Origin: Rheinheimera lutimaris | GTDB lineage: Bacteria > Pseudomonadota > Gammaproteobacteria > Enterobacterales > Alteromonadaceae | Direction of reading: 5' to 3' | DNA: 64,000 nucleotides | Assembly: GCF_013283795.1 (NCBI RefSeq) | Contig: NZ_JABSOD010000011.1 | Span: 1 to 64,000, forward strand | Shown here: piece by piece, positions 1 to 8,633 of the stretch | How the letters are laid out: every line of letters begins with the position of its first letter | Position numbering within the stretch: the stretch's first letter is position 1 | Program-made: the position numbers and the translations under genes | The notes under the pieces: generated by a model | Databases searched by the model: none | The model's input: the letters and a program-made list of their open reading frames with translations, nothing else | Told to the model about the DNA's origin: nothing

Positions 1-62
1 CGATCTGAAAAATTCTTATCTGATCGGCATTACGCTTTTGCGGCCTTTTTTTAACGACGCAG

Positions 63-458
63 TTATTGCGCAAAAAAATCGCCGCTTTGAATTTGTCTCA
101 GCCCTGCCGTATCTCGGTTATACACATACACCCAGGCAGTAATACTGTCGCCATTCTCCAGCATGATGTTTTGTTGTTCACGCCGGTATTCCTGCGGCTG
201 CGCAAAGCCCGGGCCGCACTCTTCGTAGTTATCCAGCGCGGGCAACAAAAGATTCGGCTGTGTCAGCTGATACAGCTCCCCTACCACCTGATCGGCTGCA
301 TTTTTGGATGCTACTGCACCGGGATAATAATCTACCTGATAAAGCCTGGCCTGATAGCGCGCCATGGCAATAAAACGGCTATGCTGTGCCAGTAGTTGCT
401 GCATCGGGTGATTCGCGTTCTGCCGCAGGGTGCCGTAAACAAATAGTAAATCTGACAT
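63..458 (-). CDS. gamma-glutamylcyclotransferase-like (GGCT/AIG2 family) protein
   Basis: Small cytoplasmic protein of about 131 residues in the GGCT/AIG2 (YtfP-like) family. The family's members act on gamma-glutamyl-amino acids or related gamma-glutamyl amines, but many bacterial ones have no defined substrate. The N-terminus carries the family signature VYGTLR around residues 6-11, and an LDNYEE segment supplies the expected acidic residue. I chose the ATG at 458 because it places YGTLR close to the N-terminus as in the family; the longer reading frame starts at a TTG and adds 20 unconserved residues. It lies downstream of sixA on the same strand with an 86-bp gap. Family assignment is good; substrate is unknown. 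Confidence 0.8.
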   Translation of the reverse strand: MSDLLFVYGTLRQNANHPMQQLLAQHSRFIAMARYQARLYQVDYYPGAVASKNAADQVVGELYQLTQPNLLLPALDNYEECGPGFAQPQEYRREQQNIMLENGDSITAWVYVYNRDTAGLRQIQSGDFFAQ

Positions 459-544
459 AGGTGAATAAGCTGAGGACTGCCTGAGGGTTACTGTGCCGTG
501 CCGGCGCGATAAACACAAGCCGGCTCACTGCGTTGACTCCGGCA

Positions 545-1027
545 CTACATAAAGCGCGCCGGTACCGACCATTGCAATTCCGCCTGCTGAGTGTCGCTGC
601 AGTAGCTAACACAACTTAATGACGCTTTGCGCACATTAAGCAAGCCGGTTTCGCTACCCAGCAATAAGCTGATCAAAGCAGAAAAGTCCGGCTCGTGCCC
701 TACCAGCAAACTGTGCTGCGGTAAGTCGGGCAGCAGTTGCTGCAACTGTGCTTTTGCCTCCCGGCTGGCGGTACCCAACGCCAACCAGGGGTATTCCTGC
801 ACCGCGCCAAGCGCGGCTTCTTTGGCCACTATAGCAGCGGTTTGCATCGCCCTTGGATAAGGGCTGCTGAATACAGCCGTGGGCGCAATAGCATGGCGCT
901 GCATAAAAGCCGCCACACGACGCGCCTGCAACCGGCCTTTTTCTACCAGGCAGCGATCTATATCCAGCTGATTCGGCCGGATAACTTCTGCAGTAGCATG
1001 GCGTAAAAAATAGATGTATTTATTCAT
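545..1027 (-). CDS. sixA: phosphohistidine phosphatase SixA
   Basis: Histidine-phosphatase-fold enzyme of 160 residues, the usual SixA length. SixA removes phosphate from phosphohistidine, in E. coli on HPt domains and on the nitrogen phosphotransferase system. The catalytic RH motif is at the N-terminus (LRHATAE, His about residue 10), the FSSPYPRAMQTA block follows, and the second catalytic histidine lies in LVGHEPDFSAL. The start is an ATG with a clean short N-terminus. A GTCATAAATTTG sequence sits about 30 bp upstream and resembles half of a PhoB site; that is only suggestive. Confidence 0.9.
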   Translation of the reverse strand: MNKYIYFLRHATAEVIRPNQLDIDRCLVEKGRLQARRVAAFMQRHAIAPTAVFSSPYPRAMQTAAIVAKEAALGAVQEYPWLALGTASREAKAQLQQLLPDLPQHSLLVGHEPDFSALISLLLGSETGLLNVRKASLSCVSYCSDTQQAELQWSVPARFM

Positions 1028-1063
1028 AGCGGCGCAGTTATAGCACGGCGATAAGGCAAATTT

Positions 1064-1243
1064 ATGACATTAAGCTCGTTAGCTCAACAGATTAAAAACC
1101 TTGAAACATACTGCAGCACTGCCGGTTTTGCCGTCTACACTGCATTAAGTGACAACCTGCAGCGCTGTTGTTATCTGCTACAGCATCACGAATTTATCTT
1201 AGCCAAACACGGAGGGCTTAAATGCAGCCACTACGCCAAATAA
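1064..1243 (+). CDS. possible 59-residue protein, unrecognised
   Basis: An open frame of 59 codons begins at an ATG preceded by AAGG at a workable distance and runs 22 bp into the start of the following amidohydrolase gene. The product has four cysteines, including a CC pair, and no signal peptide or membrane segment. I do not recognise the family. The frame fills the gap between sixA and the amidohydrolase and overlaps the latter as translationally coupled genes do, which is the only support. It could equally be a chance frame. Confidence 0.3.
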   Translation: MTLSSLAQQIKNLETYCSTAGFAVYTALSDNLQRCCYLLQHHEFILAKHGGLKCSHYAK

Positions 1244-2562
1244 TTGTACAGCTTATATTATTCAGCAGCCTGTTTGCTGCTGTGCCACAGCAAGCTGCAG
1301 CAGAGGATATTCTGCTGCGCGATGTGCGCATTTTTGACGGTAAAAACAATAAACTGTCGGCGCCTTCTAACGTACTGCTAAGCGGCAACCTTATTGCGCA
1401 AATCAGCGCAGATCCCATTACCACAGCAGCCGGCACCCTTGTTATTGATGCCGGTGGCCGCACCTTAATGCCCGGGCTGATTGATGCGCATTTTCATATG
1501 ATGATGACAGCAACACCGCTGCATGTGGCCTTAAACGGGCCTGAAGGTTACGTTAATCTGGTGGCGGCACGCGAAGCTAAAAACGCGCTGCTGCGCGGCT
1601 TTACCAGTGTGCGGGATCTGGCCGGGCCGGTGTTTAGTATCAAACGCGGTATAGACGATGGTTTAATTATCGGGCCGCGAATTTGGCCCTCCGGCGCGAT
1701 GATCTCGCAAACCAGTGGCCACGGCGATTAGCGCCAGTTACATGAATTGCCACGGGCTGCATCAGATAAATTGCATTACTCCGAAATTGCCGGCGGCGCC
1801 GCCATTGCCGACGGTGCAGATGAAGTATTAAGACGGGCGCGTGAACAGCTGATGTTGGGCGCTTCGCAAATAAAACTGGCCGCCGGTGGTGGCGTGTCGT
1901 CTAATTTTGACCCGCTGGATGTTACCCAGTACACCGACGCCGAATTTAAAGCCGCAGTTGCTGCAGCAGAAAACTGGGGTACCTATGTAACCGTGCATGC
2001 CTATACGCCACGGGCGATACAAACCGCCATTAAAGCCGGGGTTAAGGTAATAGACCATGGCCAGATGATTGACGAGCCCACAGCAAAGCTGATGGCCAAA
2101 ACCGGCACCTGGCTTAGCATTCAGCCATTTTTAGATGATGAGTTTGCCAATCCCCACCCTGAGGGCTCAGAAAACCGCGCCAAACAATTACTGATGACAC
2201 AGGGCACAGAAAACGCCATTGCGCTGGCAAAAAAATATAAATTAAAAACAGCCTGGGGCACCGATTCGCTGTTTAATGCCAAACTAACCGCCAACCAGGG
2301 CGCGCAGTTAGTTAAAATGACGCGCTGGTACACGCCGTTTGAAGTGCTGACAATGGCCACTAATGTTAACGCCCGGCTGCTGGCATTATCCGGCCCGCGC
2401 AGCCCTTACAAAGGTAAACTGGGTGTGGTAGAGCAAGGTGCATTGGCCGATTTACTGCTGGTAGACGGCGATCCACTGGCCAATATTAATTTGCTGGCCA
2501 CACCGGAACAAAGCCTGAAGTTAATTATCAAGGACGGCAAGATTTACAAAAACACCCTCTGA
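1222..2562 (+). pseudogene. exported amidohydrolase interrupted by one in-frame TAG
   Basis: Metal-dependent amidohydrolase of the imidazolonepropionase-like/Xaa-Pro-dipeptidase-type family, about 446 codons with a signal peptide (hydrophobic stretch ending near AAAED). The metal-binding HxH is in LIDAHFH; later conserved blocks are IKLAAGGG, VTVHAY, VIDHGQMID and the AWGTDS aspartate. The frame is broken only by TAG at 1729-1731, after ISQTSGHGD. Reading continues in the same frame with RQLHELPR to a normal C-terminus ending at a TAA-free TGA stop. Family members have an aromatic residue here, so a Tyr codon changed in its third base is the simple explanation. Without readthrough the product lacks most of the active site. 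Possible sequencing error. Confidence 0.85.
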
Positions 2563-2591
2563 CACCCCGCAGCCTGCGGCGAGGTAACATA

Positions 2592-2610
2592 TGCCCGGCT
2601 AAGCCGGGCA
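2592..2610 (+). terminator. hairpin terminator after the amidohydrolase
   Basis: TGCCCGGC and GCCGGGCA form a perfect 8-bp GC-rich stem around a TAA loop, followed by TTGTTAATT. It lies 30 bp past the amidohydrolase stop. The T-tract is short, so termination strength is uncertain. Confidence 0.6.
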
Positions 2611-2617
2611 TTGTTAA

Positions 2618-2662
2618 TTAACTACCGGCATTGCTACAGTCGCGGCCGTCAGCCTTGCTGCA
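2618..2662 (-). other. possible remnant of a GGDEF gene 3' end
   Basis: On the minus strand this stretch reads YCSKADGRDCSNAGS followed by a stop. The diguanylate cyclase gene 1 kb away ends YRAKSDGRDCINTSS followed by a stop. The two share a 13-base block (TCGCGGCCGTCAG on the plus strand) and the same distance to the stop. No GGDEF body precedes it. I infer a fragment left by duplication or deletion around the permease gene; the match is short and chance cannot be excluded. Confidence 0.25.
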
Positions 2663-2823
2663 ATACCGGCCGTTAGCCTGATTTTGCCACGACAAAACAA
2701 ATTTATGACTACAAATAATAATTGCCGCTTCCGGGGCTGCGGCCAGACTGCACCGGTTGAGATTTTTTTGCCTGCTTAATTAATACAGGGTATGTTGCAG
2801 CCAGTTTTAGTTGGAGAGCAAAG

Positions 2824-3627
2824 ATGGCAATTGAGTGGATACTGGCTTTTTTAGCATTGGGTAGTTTTGCCGGGGTGATGGCTGGCCTGCTGGGCATTGG
2901 CGGCGGCGGCATTATGGTACCGCTGCTTACCGGTATTTTCCTGGCGCAGGGCATAAGCGCCGATGCCGTGGTACATCTGGCGCTTGGTACCTCTATGGCT
3001 ACCATAGTAATGACGTCACTGTCGAGCATGCGTGCACATCATGCCCGTGCGGGCGTGTTATGGCCGATTGTGAAAGCAATGGCACCCGGTGTAATAGTGG
3101 GTACCTTTGCGGCCACTTTTCTGGCGGCACGTATCAGCTCGCTGTATCTGGCCGGCTTTTTTGCCCTGTTTATGGGTTATGTTGCCTTTACCATGCTACG
3201 GGGCAAAACCCCTACCGCCGGCGGCAAGCAGGCCGGCAAAGCTGAACTGGCTGCAGCGGGTGCCGGTATTGGCGCTATCTCGGCACTGGTGTCTATCGGC
3301 GGCGGCTCACTTACCGTGCCTTATCTTAGCTGGCGCAGTATCGACATTAAAAAAGCCATTGGCACCTCTGCTGCAGTCGGCTTACCTATTTCAGTTGCCG
3401 GTACCGCCGGTTATCTGCTAAATAGCCAAAGCAGCGCCGACCTGCCGTTTATTGTCGGCCTGGTATATCTGCCGGCAGTGGTGTTGATGTCGGTGGCCAG
3501 TTTTATTTGTGCACCGCTTGGTGCCAGGCTGGCGCATAAGCTGCCGGTTGCGACGTTAAAGCGGTTGTTTGGCATTTTACTGCTGTTACTGAGCTTAAAA
3601 ATGCTGGCGTCATTACTGGCAAACTAA
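2824..3627 (+). CDS. TauE/SafE family permease
   Basis: Inner-membrane protein of 267 residues with about eight hydrophobic segments and the two-fold repeated architecture of the TauE/SafE (DUF81) family. Glycine-rich motifs LLGIGGGGIMVPLL near residue 25 and VSIGGGSLTVPYL near residue 155 mark the two repeats. Family members export sulfite, sulfonates or related organic anions; the substrate here cannot be read from sequence. The ATG is preceded by GGAG. It stands alone between the amidohydrolase and a convergent diguanylate cyclase. Confidence 0.88.
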   Translation: MAIEWILAFLALGSFAGVMAGLLGIGGGGIMVPLLTGIFLAQGISADAVVHLALGTSMATIVMTSLSSMRAHHARAGVLWPIVKAMAPGVIVGTFAATFLAARISSLYLAGFFALFMGYVAFTMLRGKTPTAGGKQAGKAELAAAGAGIGAISALVSIGGGSLTVPYLSWRSIDIKKAIGTSAAVGLPISVAGTAGYLLNSQSSADLPFIVGLVYLPAVVLMSVASFICAPLGARLAHKLPVATLKRLFGILLLLLSLKMLASLLAN

Positions 3628-3700
3628 AACCAGCTGCCCGCCAACTCTGTTACAGATGTTTACCCGGCAGTTGACACGGCCCGATGCAATACGCAGGCAC

Positions 3701-4669
3701 TCAGCTGCTGGTATTAATGCAATCGCGGCCGTCAGACTTGGCGCGGTACAGCGCGGTATCGGCCGCGCATAACAGCGCCATACTGGTGCGGTACTGGCCG
3801 TTAATTTCTGTCGCCACGCCCTGGCTTACCGAGACACTAAGTGAAGCAGGTAACCCGGCGTCGGTAAACTGTAACTGCCGCACCGCCTGCTGCACGTCGC
3901 GTGCTACCTGCAGCGCTTTAATTTCATTGTGGTTCGGCAGAATAAGCGCAAATTCTTCGCCGCCGTAGCGAGCGGCCATCTTGGCATCGACCGGCATTGC
4001 CTGCACTATCGCACCGGCTACTTTGCGCAAACAAGCATCACCCTGAATATGGCCGTACCGGTCGTTAAACTGTTTAAAAAAGTCGATATCGATAATCACC
4101 ACGCTAAGCGGCCGGCGGGCATCGGTGCATTGCTGCCATTGTTGTTGCAGCTGCTCGTCAAAACCGCGCCGGTTCGCAAGCCCGGTTAACGCATCGGTAG
4201 AGGCCTGCAGGCGCAGTTGCTCACATTCAGCTTTATAGTACGTTAAATCACGCATTACCAGCACCAACCGCGGTTCCGGGTCCGGTAAAAACGATACCGA
4301 CAGCTCAATATCCTTTATCGCGTTGTCGGCGCAGCGCAGCGCCATTTCCGTCGGCCCGGCCTGCAGCGATAAAATACGTTTGGCTACCATTTTTACTAAG
4401 CCGTCGTACTGCTGTTGGCAACGCTTAACTAAAAACTCCGGCCACTTACGGCCAATCAGCGGCTGGCCAACGCAGTTCAGCAATAAAGCCGCTTTGGCGT
4501 TAGCGCATTCAATTACACCATCCGGGCTGACAATCAGCACCGCTTCAGCCAGATACTGGATAAAACCACCGAGGTCGATGCCGGCTGATATATCGCCATC
4601 CTCTGCCCACAGGCTGTCGTCATTTAATGCCAACGGTTGCAGGTTGGTTTTGCGTTGTGATGTGCTCAT
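3701..4669 (-). CDS. PAS-GGDEF diguanylate cyclase
   Basis: Protein of 322 residues. A PAS-like sensor region covers roughly residues 35-150 (LIVSPDGVIECANAKAALL), followed by a GGDEF domain beginning at STDALTGLANRRGF and carrying an intact GGEEF active site (ARYGGEEFALI). It should make cyclic di-GMP. No RxxD inhibitory site is present at the usual position before GGEEF, so product inhibition may be absent. No transmembrane segment is visible, so it is probably cytoplasmic. I prefer the ATG at 4669 (GAG-type ribosome site) over an upstream TTG. It converges with the TauE-family gene. Confidence 0.9.
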   Translation of the reverse strand: MSTSQRKTNLQPLALNDDSLWAEDGDISAGIDLGGFIQYLAEAVLIVSPDGVIECANAKAALLLNCVGQPLIGRKWPEFLVKRCQQQYDGLVKMVAKRILSLQAGPTEMALRCADNAIKDIELSVSFLPDPEPRLVLVMRDLTYYKAECEQLRLQASTDALTGLANRRGFDEQLQQQWQQCTDARRPLSVVIIDIDFFKQFNDRYGHIQGDACLRKVAGAIVQAMPVDAKMAARYGGEEFALILPNHNEIKALQVARDVQQAVRQLQFTDAGLPASLSVSVSQGVATEINGQYRTSMALLCAADTALYRAKSDGRDCINTSS

Positions 4670-4776
4670 CAGGTTATCTCGCTCAAGTGGCTTAACTGCT
4701 GCCAACTTTAGCTTTTACTAATTGCGACAACCTTCCGACAACCTTCTGATTTAATCACTTGATTTTAAAAGACTAA

Positions 4777-4796
4777 AAAGCCCCTTGCGGGGCTTT
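4777..4796 (-). terminator. intrinsic terminator of the STAND/DP-EP operon
   Basis: AAAGCCCC and GGGGCTTT form an 8-bp stem with a four-base loop. On the minus strand it is followed by TTTTTAG, and it lies 38 bp past the stop of the DP-EP gene. Confidence 0.8.
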
Positions 4797-4834
4797 ATTT
4801 ATTAGCAGAATTACTTCAAACCATAAACCTCAAA

Positions 4835-5209
4835 TTACTTTGGATCATTTTTAACTTGCGGGTCCGGGCTTAATACCATCAAAGTATTCGTGGTATTGGT
4901 CAGCACAAACTGGAATTTGGTGGTACCGGCGCTACGGTCCATATCCAGCATTTGCACTAATTGGCCATCGCTACTGACGGTAATAGCATCGATAATGCCG
5001 TCAAACGGTGTTACAAAACCGACGCCAATAAAACGCAGGCCTTTACCGGTATTGTCCACCAGTTGATAAGTAATAGTACCGGCTTCTGTTACGGTAACAT
5101 CCCCGTTGGGTAACGGTTGGCCACCGGTAGTTTGGTAACTAAATACCGGTTCACCATTTTCCAGATTGATAATAACCTGAATTAAGCTGGCAGCTTGAGT
5201 TAAAGGCAT
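4835..5209 (-). CDS. DP-EP family protein
   Basis: Protein of 124 residues that I assign to the DP-EP family (Pfam DUF1888 type), small beta-rich proteins of marine gammaproteobacteria with no established function. The C-terminus carries the paired acidic/proline motif [11 protein letters not shown] for which such proteins are named. No signal peptide or membrane segment is visible. The ATG has AAGGAAA upstream. It begins 24 bp after the stop of the large STAND regulator and is followed by a terminator, so the two genes almost certainly form one transcript. Confidence 0.65.
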   Translation of the reverse strand: MPLTQAASLIQVIINLENGEPVFSYQTTGGQPLPNGDVTVTEAGTITYQLVDNTGKGLRFIGVGFVTPFDGIIDAITVSSDGQLVQMLDMDRSAGTTKFQFVLTNTTNTLMVLSPDPQVKNDPK

Positions 5210-5233
5210 AACGTATTTCCTTATGGTTGGGGG

Positions 5234-8200
5234 TTAAAAACGAATATTTACTATGCCGTTTTGCTGCAGCATAGTCATAAGTTCAGGGTAGCTTTCCAGC
5301 TCACCCAGACAATCCAGCGCCTTGGCATAAGTAATGCTGTAACGCGGGTCTTTATCTTTTCTTGTGATTACAGATAAACGGTCTTTGACTTTATTACAAA
5401 CAATTATCGCTGCATCGAGCTTGGTGGCAGCCGTCAAAGCTTTAGCTTGCAGTAGTTGACTATCTGCTAAAGCGGCACTGTAATTATGGTTTTGTGTGTA
5501 CTGTTCAGTAAGTCCAGTGAAAGCAGCGCTAGCTAAATCGACGTATTTCTTACTGAGCCCAAATTGACCGATATCCTGGAGTTGCTTTGCGGTCGAGAGC
5601 CAAAGCCTTGCCTTTATATCTTTAATATTGGTGTTTGAAAGCACCTTTTTTTGAGCATTTAATGTCTCAGTTAATAAAGTAAGGTTATGCTCAATCTGCG
5701 CGGCACTTGAACCAGGGTTGATATTAAACTTTTGGTAATCAAGAAAATGTTTATTTCTCAGCCACCTGCTGTTTTCAGGGTCTTGCTCAATTGCTTGAGA
5801 TAAAGCACGGTCTGCTTGTGCAAACACAGTTTGGGCTTTTACTGTTTTTCCTTGATGAATCAGTAGCTCAGCAAGTTTTTGGTAGCTATTCGACAAAATA
5901 TCGAGCAAATAAGGTTCCGGCTTTGTTTTAATATTTACCAACTCAGCCAGCAATTCCTGATGAATTTTAATTGCTAAATGCACATTCCCTTCAGCTAAAG
6001 CTGCACTGGCCAACCAAGAGCGGGTATCAGCAATGTCCGCGATTAGCTGCCCATTATCCGACTGTTGATTTGCCGCTAACAATTTAAGCCGCAACGACTC
6101 TTCAAAATTCTTTCTTGCAACATCAAACTGCTGCAGTTCCATCGCCAGCGAGCCTAATGAATTAGTCGCGTAGGATAGCTCCATAATGGCGTCTAAATCG
6201 TCCGGCGCCAGCTGATACATGCGCTCGCTGTAGTGATAATACAGTTCAAATTCAGGCTGCACCGCCTGCCAGTTGCTGGCGTCGTATTGTATTTGCCCGA
6301 GCCAAAAGGCGTTAGCGCCGAGGGTTTTTAATAATTCCAGATTATCCGGCTGTTCGGCTAATACCGATAACAGCTTGGTTCTGGCAGCTTGCAAGGCGGC
6401 GGTGGCTTCATCCATTTTGCCGCGTGAATAGGCCACTTCGCCCATGGCTTCTAAGGTTTGGCCGTGTTTTAACCGCGCTTCTGCACTTAAGTGGTCATTG
6501 GCGGAAGAGAAATCACTAAAGTACTCCAGCGCTTTATTGCTGATACCGTCGAGTAAATCCATCCGGCCGATGCTGCGCAATTTGTCGGCAAATTCACCGA
6601 CCATAAAACCGAGCAGGTTTTCTGCTGCCAGCCGTTTTTGCTGTGCTTGCTGTTCTGCGTTAAAACTTCTGAAACTCATGCTGACAGCGGTAAAGGTAAG
6701 CAGACACAACAAGGCAATGGTACCGCGCCGCGTCCAGCGCTTAAGCCCGGCTTTATTGGCAGAAACCTGAATAAAACGCCGCTCGTCGGCTTCCAGCGAA
6801 AACAAGCTGTTCGCCAGCAGGGTTTGCGCCTCCTGCAGCGGTTTGCCGTCGGCCAGTAAATAGGCGCTGTTTTGTTGCTCGGCCAGCCAGCGCTGGGTTA
6901 AATGCTGCAACCGGCTTTTTACGCTTAAGCTGTCATGGTGTTCGCTAATCCAGGCGGTGGCGCGCGGCCAGCGCCGAAGTAATGCTTCGTGCGCGATACT
7001 AAAGCACGGCTCGCCATTTTGCAGGTGCGACACAAACAAGCGTTGCTCTACCATGGTTTGCACCAGAGTGCGCTCAGCGTCAGTTTGCAGCTGTTGCACG
7101 CGGCCGCTGCGGCTGGTAATGCTTTTTTCGTCCTCGCGCAGGGTTACCAGCATTGATAACACCCGCGGCAGGCTGTCTTGCTCGACTTTGCTTAAGCCTT
7201 TAATAGCCTGCTCAGCATTTTTACCTATAGCGCCCTCTATACCGCCCAGCGCTTTATACACCGGCAACAGCAGCTTGTTATCGGCGCTGCGCTGTAAATA
7301 CAACTGCTGCAGCGTGTATTGCAACATCGGCAAGGCATCGGGGTTACTGGCCGCTTCAGTGCAGAGCATTTCATCCAGTCCCATGGCGGTAGCGGGGTCG
7401 GTATCAAAACTCAGCCCGGCAGCCAGCGCCGGCAGGCGGATCATTTGCAGCAAATCGGCGCGGCCCGGCGCGGCCAAATCAAAGTGCGCGCCTTTGGCTT
7501 TACCGGCGATCAGGCTGGGGTAATCGACCAGCAGTGGATAAAACTCGTTGCGGCATGCGCTTAACACCAATACCGCGCCGCTGGTGGCCAGTTGCTCCAA
7601 CAGCGCAACAAAGTCTGTGCGTTGCTGTGCACTGAACAACGGCGACGACAACAGCACCTCTAAGCGATCGACAAACAAGGCAAAACGCTGCTTGGTCTGC
7701 GCGTTTTTCGGCAATTGCTGCAGGCAACGCTGCATCACCTGTTGTGGATCTGTTGCCAACAGTGCCGCCAGGCTTTGCGCGCTGTCGCCGGCAAATACCG
7801 GCTGTTCATTAAGTTCCCAATCCAGCATGCTGCCGGCTAAATCGGTGAGCAATTGTCCGGCGGCCACATCGGCCAAGTCCAGACTGCTGAATGACAACAC
7901 CTCAACACCGTTATAGCCGCCCTGCTGCATCAGGTTAGGCATAACACCGGCATTTATTAATGAAGATTTACCGCTGCCGCTGGGGCCAAGCAACAAACAA
8001 CAATCGCGGCCATATTTAATTTGTTGCGCGATGCGGCTAAGTAAGGTGTTTATTTGGATACCGCGGCCAAAAAATACGCTGGCATAGCGCGCATCGTAAG
8101 CCTGTAAGCCCGGAAACGGCGAGCCCTGCTGCCAGCTTTGCGCCTGCACACTTTGCTGTTGTCCCAGCGGAAAGCGCACTTCAGCCAGGGTGCGGTAACC

Positions 8201-8482
8201 GCGCTTACGGATGGTTTCAATATAAACCGGATTAGTAGCGTTATCGCCCAGCGCCTTGCGCAGCTGGGTGATGGTTTTATGCAGCGGGTTATCACCGGTG
8301 TCGGTATCCGGCCAGCATTCACGCACAATATCATCGCTGCTAAGCACCTCGCCGGCGTGACGGCACAGCAACAGCAGTACATCCATGGCTTTGGGCTCGA
8401 GCTGAATAAGCTGCTTGCCGCGGCGCAGGCTGTTGGCGGCAGGGTCTACCTGCCAGTCAGCAAAGAAGAAAGTGTCGCTCAT
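5234..8482 (-). CDS. winged-helix / STAND NTPase / transmembrane / TPR regulator
   Basis: Large protein of 1082 residues. An OmpR/CadC-type winged helix occupies about residues 1-105 (LEPKAMDVLLLL, ITQLRKALGD, ETIRKRGYR). A STAND-type NTPase module covers about 120-560, with a Walker A at 165-174 (GPSGSGKSS), a Walker B-like FALFVDRLEVLL at 267-278, and the late IAHEALLRRWPRA motif near 497-509. A single membrane segment lies at about 587-603, followed by LLGFMVGEFADKL and a TPR-rich C-terminal region. It looks like a one-component membrane-tethered regulator with an ATP switch and a periplasmic TPR sensor. The ATG at 8482 starts directly at the winged helix; the longer frame would overlap the divergent fpr gene. 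Confidence 0.85.
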   Translation of the reverse strand: MSDTFFFADWQVDPAANSLRRGKQLIQLEPKAMDVLLLLCRHAGEVLSSDDIVRECWPDTDTGDNPLHKTITQLRKALGDNATNPVYIETIRKRGYRTLAEVRFPLGQQQSVQAQSWQQGSPFPGLQAYDARYASVFFGRGIQINTLLSRIAQQIKYGRDCCLLLGPSGSGKSSLINAGVMPNLMQQGGYNGVEVLSFSSLDLADVAAGQLLTDLAGSMLDWELNEQPVFAGDSAQSLAALLATDPQQVMQRCLQQLPKNAQTKQRFALFVDRLEVLLSSPLFSAQQRTDFVALLEQLATSGAVLVLSACRNEFYPLLVDYPSLIAGKAKGAHFDLAAPGRADLLQMIRLPALAAGLSFDTDPATAMGLDEMLCTEAASNPDALPMLQYTLQQLYLQRSADNKLLLPVYKALGGIEGAIGKNAEQAIKGLSKVEQDSLPRVLSMLVTLREDEKSITSRSGRVQQLQTDAERTLVQTMVEQRLFVSHLQNGEPCFSIAHEALLRRWPRATAWISEHHDSLSVKSRLQHLTQRWLAEQQNSAYLLADGKPLQEAQTLLANSLFSLEADERRFIQVSANKAGLKRWTRRGTIALLCLLTFTAVSMSFRSFNAEQQAQQKRLAAENLLGFMVGEFADKLRSIGRMDLLDGISNKALEYFSDFSSANDHLSAEARLKHGQTLEAMGEVAYSRGKMDEATAALQAARTKLLSVLAEQPDNLELLKTLGANAFWLGQIQYDASNWQAVQPEFELYYHYSERMYQLAPDDLDAIMELSYATNSLGSLAMELQQFDVARKNFEESLRLKLLAANQQSDNGQLIADIADTRSWLASAALAEGNVHLAIKIHQELLAELVNIKTKPEPYLLDILSNSYQKLAELLIHQGKTVKAQTVFAQADRALSQAIEQDPENSRWLRNKHFLDYQKFNINPGSSAAQIEHNLTLLTETLNAQKKVLSNTNIKDIKARLWLSTAKQLQDIGQFGLSKKYVDLASAAFTGLTEQYTQNHNYSAALADSQLLQAKALTAATKLDAAIIVCNKVKDRLSVITRKDKDPRYSITYAKALDCLGELESYPELMTMLQQNGIVNIRF

Positions 8483-8633
8483 AGCTACTTGTAATTGTTG
8501 GTTTGTTGCACAACATAACATGCTGTCGGGCATTAGTTTAGCCCCTTTTACTTTTAACAACTGCAACAATACGGCTTGAATATCGCGGCAACTTTGCCAG
8601 GCTTGAGCCAGAGCAGATTTAAGGAAACCAATT

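Noticed and set aside
2-142. Open frame entering from the left edge and overlapping the 3' end of the GGCT-family gene
   Set aside because: Only about 46 codons are visible, it overlaps a well-supported convergent gene, and no family is recognisable. It could be the tail of a gene outside the window but cannot be supported.
2709-3029. 106-codon minus-strand frame opposite the TauE/SafE gene
   Set aside because: It is antisense to a clear membrane-protein gene, has no ribosome site or family match, and is explained by codon bias of the real gene.
6957-7523. 188-codon plus-strand frame inside the STAND regulator gene
   Set aside because: Antisense shadow of a well-conserved coding region; Cys/Ser/Arg-rich composition typical of reverse-strand frames.
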